From NCBI GenBank assembly GCA_031459715.1, contig JAVKIA010000006.1:1-64000 (forward strand): a stretch of DNA of 64,000 nucleotides, in the 5' to 3' direction. The number at the start of each line of letters is the position of its first letter. The stretch's first letter is position 1. Position numbers and translations under genes: made by a program. Positions 61,525-64,000 of this stretch are shown here, piece by piece. Below the pieces are notes generated by a model. It did not search any database. It was not told the origin of the DNA and was given only the letters and a program-made list of their open reading frames with translations. Source of the stretch: Armatimonadota bacterium (lineage in GTDB: Bacteria; Sysuimicrobiota; Sysuimicrobiia; Sysuimicrobiales; Humicultoraceae).

Positions 61525-63090
61525 CTAGCGGTCCAGCCAGGTCTTGTGCAGCTCGTCCACCATCTCGGTAACCGAGATGATGAAGTCCTTCACGTCGGCC
61601 TTCTTGGCGTGGATCTGCGGCTCCGTGTACAGGAAGATCTGCGGCGCGTCCTCCATGATGATCTCCTGGATCTTGCGCAGGGCGTAAAGCCGCTTCTCCG
61701 GGTCGGTGAAGAAACGCTGGGCCAGGACCAGCCGGGTAAGGTCGTCCCGGGCGTAGAACATGTTGTTCAGGCCACCGGGCGCCCAGGACTCCTCCGTGTA
61801 GTCCTTCACCGCCAGGTCGGCGTCCAGGGTGGGCAGCCCCCAGCCGATGAAGAACATCTGGACGATGCTCTCCTGGACCCCCTTGCGCAGCACCGCCTGG
61901 TAGGCGCCCCACTCCATGCGGATGATCTCCACGCGCACGCCCACCGCCGCCAGGTAGGACTGCACCGCCTCCACCACTTCCGTATCCAGGAGGTAGCGGC
62001 CCGGTGCATAGTGCAACGTGGCCCGGAAGCCGTTAGGGTAGCCGGCCTCCGCCAGGAGCTGCCGGGCCCTGGCCGGGTTGTACTCGTAGGTCTTGATGGG
62101 GAAGTAACCGTACCCGGTGTGGGGCACCGGTGAGTCGGTGATCTTGGCCAGACCCAGGAAGAGCTTGTCCACGATGGCCTTCTTGTCCACCGCGTAGTTA
62201 AGGGCCTGGCGCACCCGCTTGTCCTTGAAGGGGCCCCACTGCACGTTCATGCCCACGAAGATCTTCCGCTGCGGCGGCGGGGTGAGCACGGTGAACCGGG
62301 GATTGGCCCGCAGGCGGGCGGCGTCGCGCGGAGGGACATGGTAGATGGCGTCTACCTCGCCGGCCTCCAGGGCCATGACCCGGGCGGCCGTCTCCGGGAT
62401 GGGCCGCATGACCAGGCCCTCCAGGTACGGGGTCCCGCCCCAGTACTCCTTGTTGGCCGCCAGCCGGACCTCCCGGCCCTTCAGGTGGTGCACGAACTTG
62501 AAGGGCCCGGTTCCCATGGGGGCGGTGAAGTAGTTGGCCCCCAGTTTCTTCACCTGGGTGGGGCTGTTGATGGCGATGGGGGCGTAGGCCAGTTGGGCCG
62601 GCAGCGGGGCGAAGGGGCCGGCCGTGACGATCTGCACCGTGGTCTCATCCACGGGAACGACGCGGTCGATCATGGTGAAGGCCGGCCGCGCCGGGGCCCG
62701 GGTGGCCGGGTCCAGGATACGCTCCACGTTGAACTTCACCGCCTCGGCGTTGAAGGGGGTGCCGTCGTGGAAGCGCACGCCGCGGCGCAGCTTGAACGTC
62801 CAGGTCCGGCCGTCCGGGGAGACGGACCAGGACTCGGCCAGCGCCGGCAGCACCTTCCCGCCCTCCGGACTGATCCTGGTCAGCGTCTCGCTCACCTGGA
62901 GGATGATCCCCAGGTTGGGGATCCCCGTGGCCAGGGCGGAGTCGAAGATGGGAGGGTCTGTCCCTAACGACAGGACGAGCCAGCCCCCGGGTTTGGGTTT
63001 GGCCGCCGCGCCCCACGCGCCCGGCGTGCCTGCCGAAAGCACGAGCAGGGCGACCAGGGCTGCCAGTACCGCCACGTGCGGGTTCTTCAT
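61525..63090 (-). CDS. Peptide-type ABC transporter substrate-binding protein (SBP family 5)
   Basis: A 521-residue exported binding protein. ATG 63090 follows AGGAGGTGACAAC, a strong ribosome site; an in-frame ATG at 63111 is weaker. The signal peptide (AVLAALVALLVLSAGTPGAW) ends near residue 27. Family-5 motifs: FKLRRGVRFHDGTPFNAEAV near 90, DKRVRQALNYAVDKKAIVDK near 290 and GYGYFPIKTYEYNPARARQL. It is the first structural gene of the operon running to 52804, behind an Lrp-type regulator. Confidence 0.91.
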   Translation of the reverse strand: MKNPHVAVLAALVALLVLSAGTPGAWGAAAKPKPGGWLVLSLGTDPPIFDSALATGIPNLGIILQVSETLTRISPEGGKVLPALAESWSVSPDGRTWTFKLRRGVRFHDGTPFNAEAVKFNVERILDPATRAPARPAFTMIDRVVPVDETTVQIVTAGPFAPLPAQLAYAPIAINSPTQVKKLGANYFTAPMGTGPFKFVHHLKGREVRLAANKEYWGGTPYLEGLVMRPIPETAARVMALEAGEVDAIYHVPPRDAARLRANPRFTVLTPPPQRKIFVGMNVQWGPFKDKRVRQALNYAVDKKAIVDKLFLGLAKITDSPVPHTGYGYFPIKTYEYNPARARQLLAEAGYPNGFRATLHYAPGRYLLDTEVVEAVQSYLAAVGVRVEIIRMEWGAYQAVLRKGVQESIVQMFFIGWGLPTLDADLAVKDYTEESWAPGGLNNMFYARDDLTRLVLAQRFFTDPEKRLYALRKIQEIIMEDAPQIFLYTEPQIHAKKADVKDFIISVTEMVDELHKTWLDR

Positions 63091-63131
63091 GTTGTCACCT
63101 CCTGGTGTCACCTGGTGTTGTCACCTCCTGG
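63091..63131 (-). repeat. Duplicated ribosome-binding segment before the binding protein
   Basis: The 15-mer GTTGTCACCTCCTGG occurs at 63091-63105 and again at 63117-63131, 26 bases apart. Read on the minus strand each copy carries AGGAGGTGACAAC, so the leader of the binding-protein gene holds two strong Shine-Dalgarno copies; only the inner one is spaced for ATG 63090. Probably a small slippage duplication. Confidence 0.8.
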
Positions 63132-63147
63132 CCGGCAAGTCTGTCCG

Positions 63148-63732
63148 CTAACGCCGTGTCTTCGGCTCAGAGGCTCTCCGTGTGAAGGCGCGCCGTCGCC
63201 CGCCGGGGCGGATGGCGCCATCCCGCCTCATCTCGGGACCCACCGGAGGGATTTGCCACTCATAGCTGCGTTTGAGCACATCAAGCTGAAGCGAGGTCTC
63301 GGTTTTGCGGATACCCCGGATCCTGGCCAGCTGACGGGTGAGGAAGTGTAGCAGAGCCTGATTTGAGGGGAAGATGGCCTCGATGATGATGTCGTAGGTG
63401 CCCGTGGAGTAGCCCACGTAGCGGACCTGGGGCATCGCCACCAGGCGGCGGGCAGCCTCCTCCAGCCGCGGGGGGTCCACCTCGATGCCGATGAGGGCGA
63501 CGATGGGCAGGCCGATCTTGAAGGGATTGGCCACGGCGGCGATGCGCACAATGCCGTCTGCCAGCATGCGCTCGATGCGCCGCCGGATGGTCCCCTCGGC
63601 CAGCCCCAGGCGGCGACCGATCTCGCTGTTGGTCAGCCGGCCATCCTGCTGCAGGTGCAGCAGGATCTGCCGGTCCACTTCGTCGATGGCCCGGGAAAAT
63701 GGAGACGAATTCCGCAACGATCCGGCCGTCAT
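63148..63732 (-). CDS. Lrp/AsnC-family transcriptional regulator
   Basis: A 194-residue regulator. ATG 63732 is the likely start; the 60 codons upstream in frame are unlike the family. The helix-turn-helix is IDEVDRQILLHLQQDGRLTN then SEIGRRLGLAEGTIRRRIER. The C-terminal RAM (ligand-binding) domain reads LPIVALIGIEVDPPRLEEAA, then VRYVGYSTGTYDIIIEAIFP. A basic tail of about 35 residues after the RAM domain (PGGRRRAFTRRASEPKTRR) is extra. It lies 57 nt upstream of, and on the same strand as, the binding-protein operon, and most likely controls it in response to an amino acid. Confidence 0.9.
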   Translation of the reverse strand: MTAGSLRNSSPFSRAIDEVDRQILLHLQQDGRLTNSEIGRRLGLAEGTIRRRIERMLADGIVRIAAVANPFKIGLPIVALIGIEVDPPRLEEAARRLVAMPQVRYVGYSTGTYDIIIEAIFPSNQALLHFLTRQLARIRGIRKTETSLQLDVLKRSYEWQIPPVGPEMRRDGAIRPGGRRRAFTRRASEPKTRR

Positions 63733-64000
63733 CCGCCGAATTCCGTCCTTGAGGCCACCCTGCAGTCCGAGTCCCGCCGAGTCAATCGGGCGCAGACCCG
63801 ATTTTGGGTGGACAGGGCAGCCGCCCTGCAGGCATCGACGCAGACCGGTTCGCGGGGGCGCAGGTGGCCAGGCTCTCGACGAGGTGGGGCAGCCCGCCCG
63901 GCTGCAGGGCACACGGTGGGCGGGGGGCGGGCCCTCCCGCGGGCGGTGACGGTGACCCGATGTCCGGCTAGCCGAAAACCCTTCCCTTCCCCAGCAGCGC
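63733..64000. other. Right-edge region with no supported gene
   Basis: No reading frame in these 268 bases resembles a protein, on either strand. The leader of the Lrp-type gene is expected here. A perfect 10-bp palindrome, CGGCTAGCCG at 63965-63974, followed by AAAA, is the only structure seen. Confidence 0.5.

Noticed and set aside
63965-63974. Palindrome CGGCTAGCCG at the right edge as an operator or terminator
   Set aside because: It is a single short palindrome with no gene context inside the window.
1-64000. tRNA, rRNA and CRISPR arrays
   Set aside because: Looked for cloverleaf-like segments and regular short repeats in the gaps; none was convincing. The two direct repeats found have only two copies each.

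Overview
This is a GC-rich bacterial segment packed with genes. GTG and TTG starts are frequent, and many genes overlap by 4 nt (GTGA or ATGA). It looks like a free-living heterotroph living on peptides, amides and sugars. A Tat-exported DUF1501/DUF1800 pair, an NHL lipoprotein, no outer-membrane genes, and a small CxxC protein of a type I associate with Chloroflexota-like genomes suggest a GC-rich Terrabacteria-type lineage (Chloroflexota, deep Bacillota or a candidate phylum). The phylum cannot be settled from the sequence alone. I saw no rRNA, tRNA or CRISPR array.

Layout. 1-3413: a sugar locus with a ribulokinase cut by the window edge, an L-fucose-isomerase-type isomerase and a divergent LacI regulator with a palindromic operator. 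3414-7984: a cupredoxin and a DUF2283 protein, converging on a minus-strand operon of M24 peptidase, DUF1028 and a URO-D-like protein, with a GNAT upstream. 8255-16848: DUF1800/DUF1501, an inositol-phosphatase-like protein, acyl-CoA ligase, NHL lipoprotein, UPF0104 membrane protein and a small CxxC protein. 16932-21642: a peptide-type ABC importer without ATPase, plus an M20 peptidase. 21663-32285: FabH, a YcsI/DUF1445 protein, and hyuAB divergent from a complete branched-chain-amino-acid-type importer (LivKHMGF).

32368-44402 is the most striking block. It is one continuous plus-strand operon: IclR regulator, complete Dpp/Opp importer, two M29-family proteins, an Asp/Glu/hydantoin-racemase-type enzyme, DUF917, DUF1177 and an AroM-family protein, with five of its eleven junctions being 4-nt overlaps. 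It reads as an uptake and breakdown pathway for a peptide-like or cyclic-amide compound, with several steps never assigned. 44417-48196 (minus) is a cell-wall-recycling locus: beta-lactamase fold protein, an AnmK with its middle missing, MurQ, a phosphodiester glycosidase and a reduced HhH protein.

48207-52671 holds an intact lutABC (lactate oxidation) operon between two patches of dead DNA: pieces of a DppC permease, an IS3 transposase and a molybdenum hydroxylase on one side, and an IS21 IstB and an HD-GYP response regulator on the other. 52804-63732 (minus) is a second uptake and hydrolysis operon: Lrp/AsnC regulator, binding protein, two permeases without ATPase, two tandem M20 paralogs, M29, M19 dipeptidase, MmgE/PrpD and an NAD-dependent epimerase.

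Overall the window is an amide and peptide catabolic island. It has four ABC importers, each beside its own hydrolases, and repeated 5-oxoprolinase/hydantoin-type chemistry. Two of the three Dpp-type importers lack ATPases and could borrow DppDF from 36770-38805.
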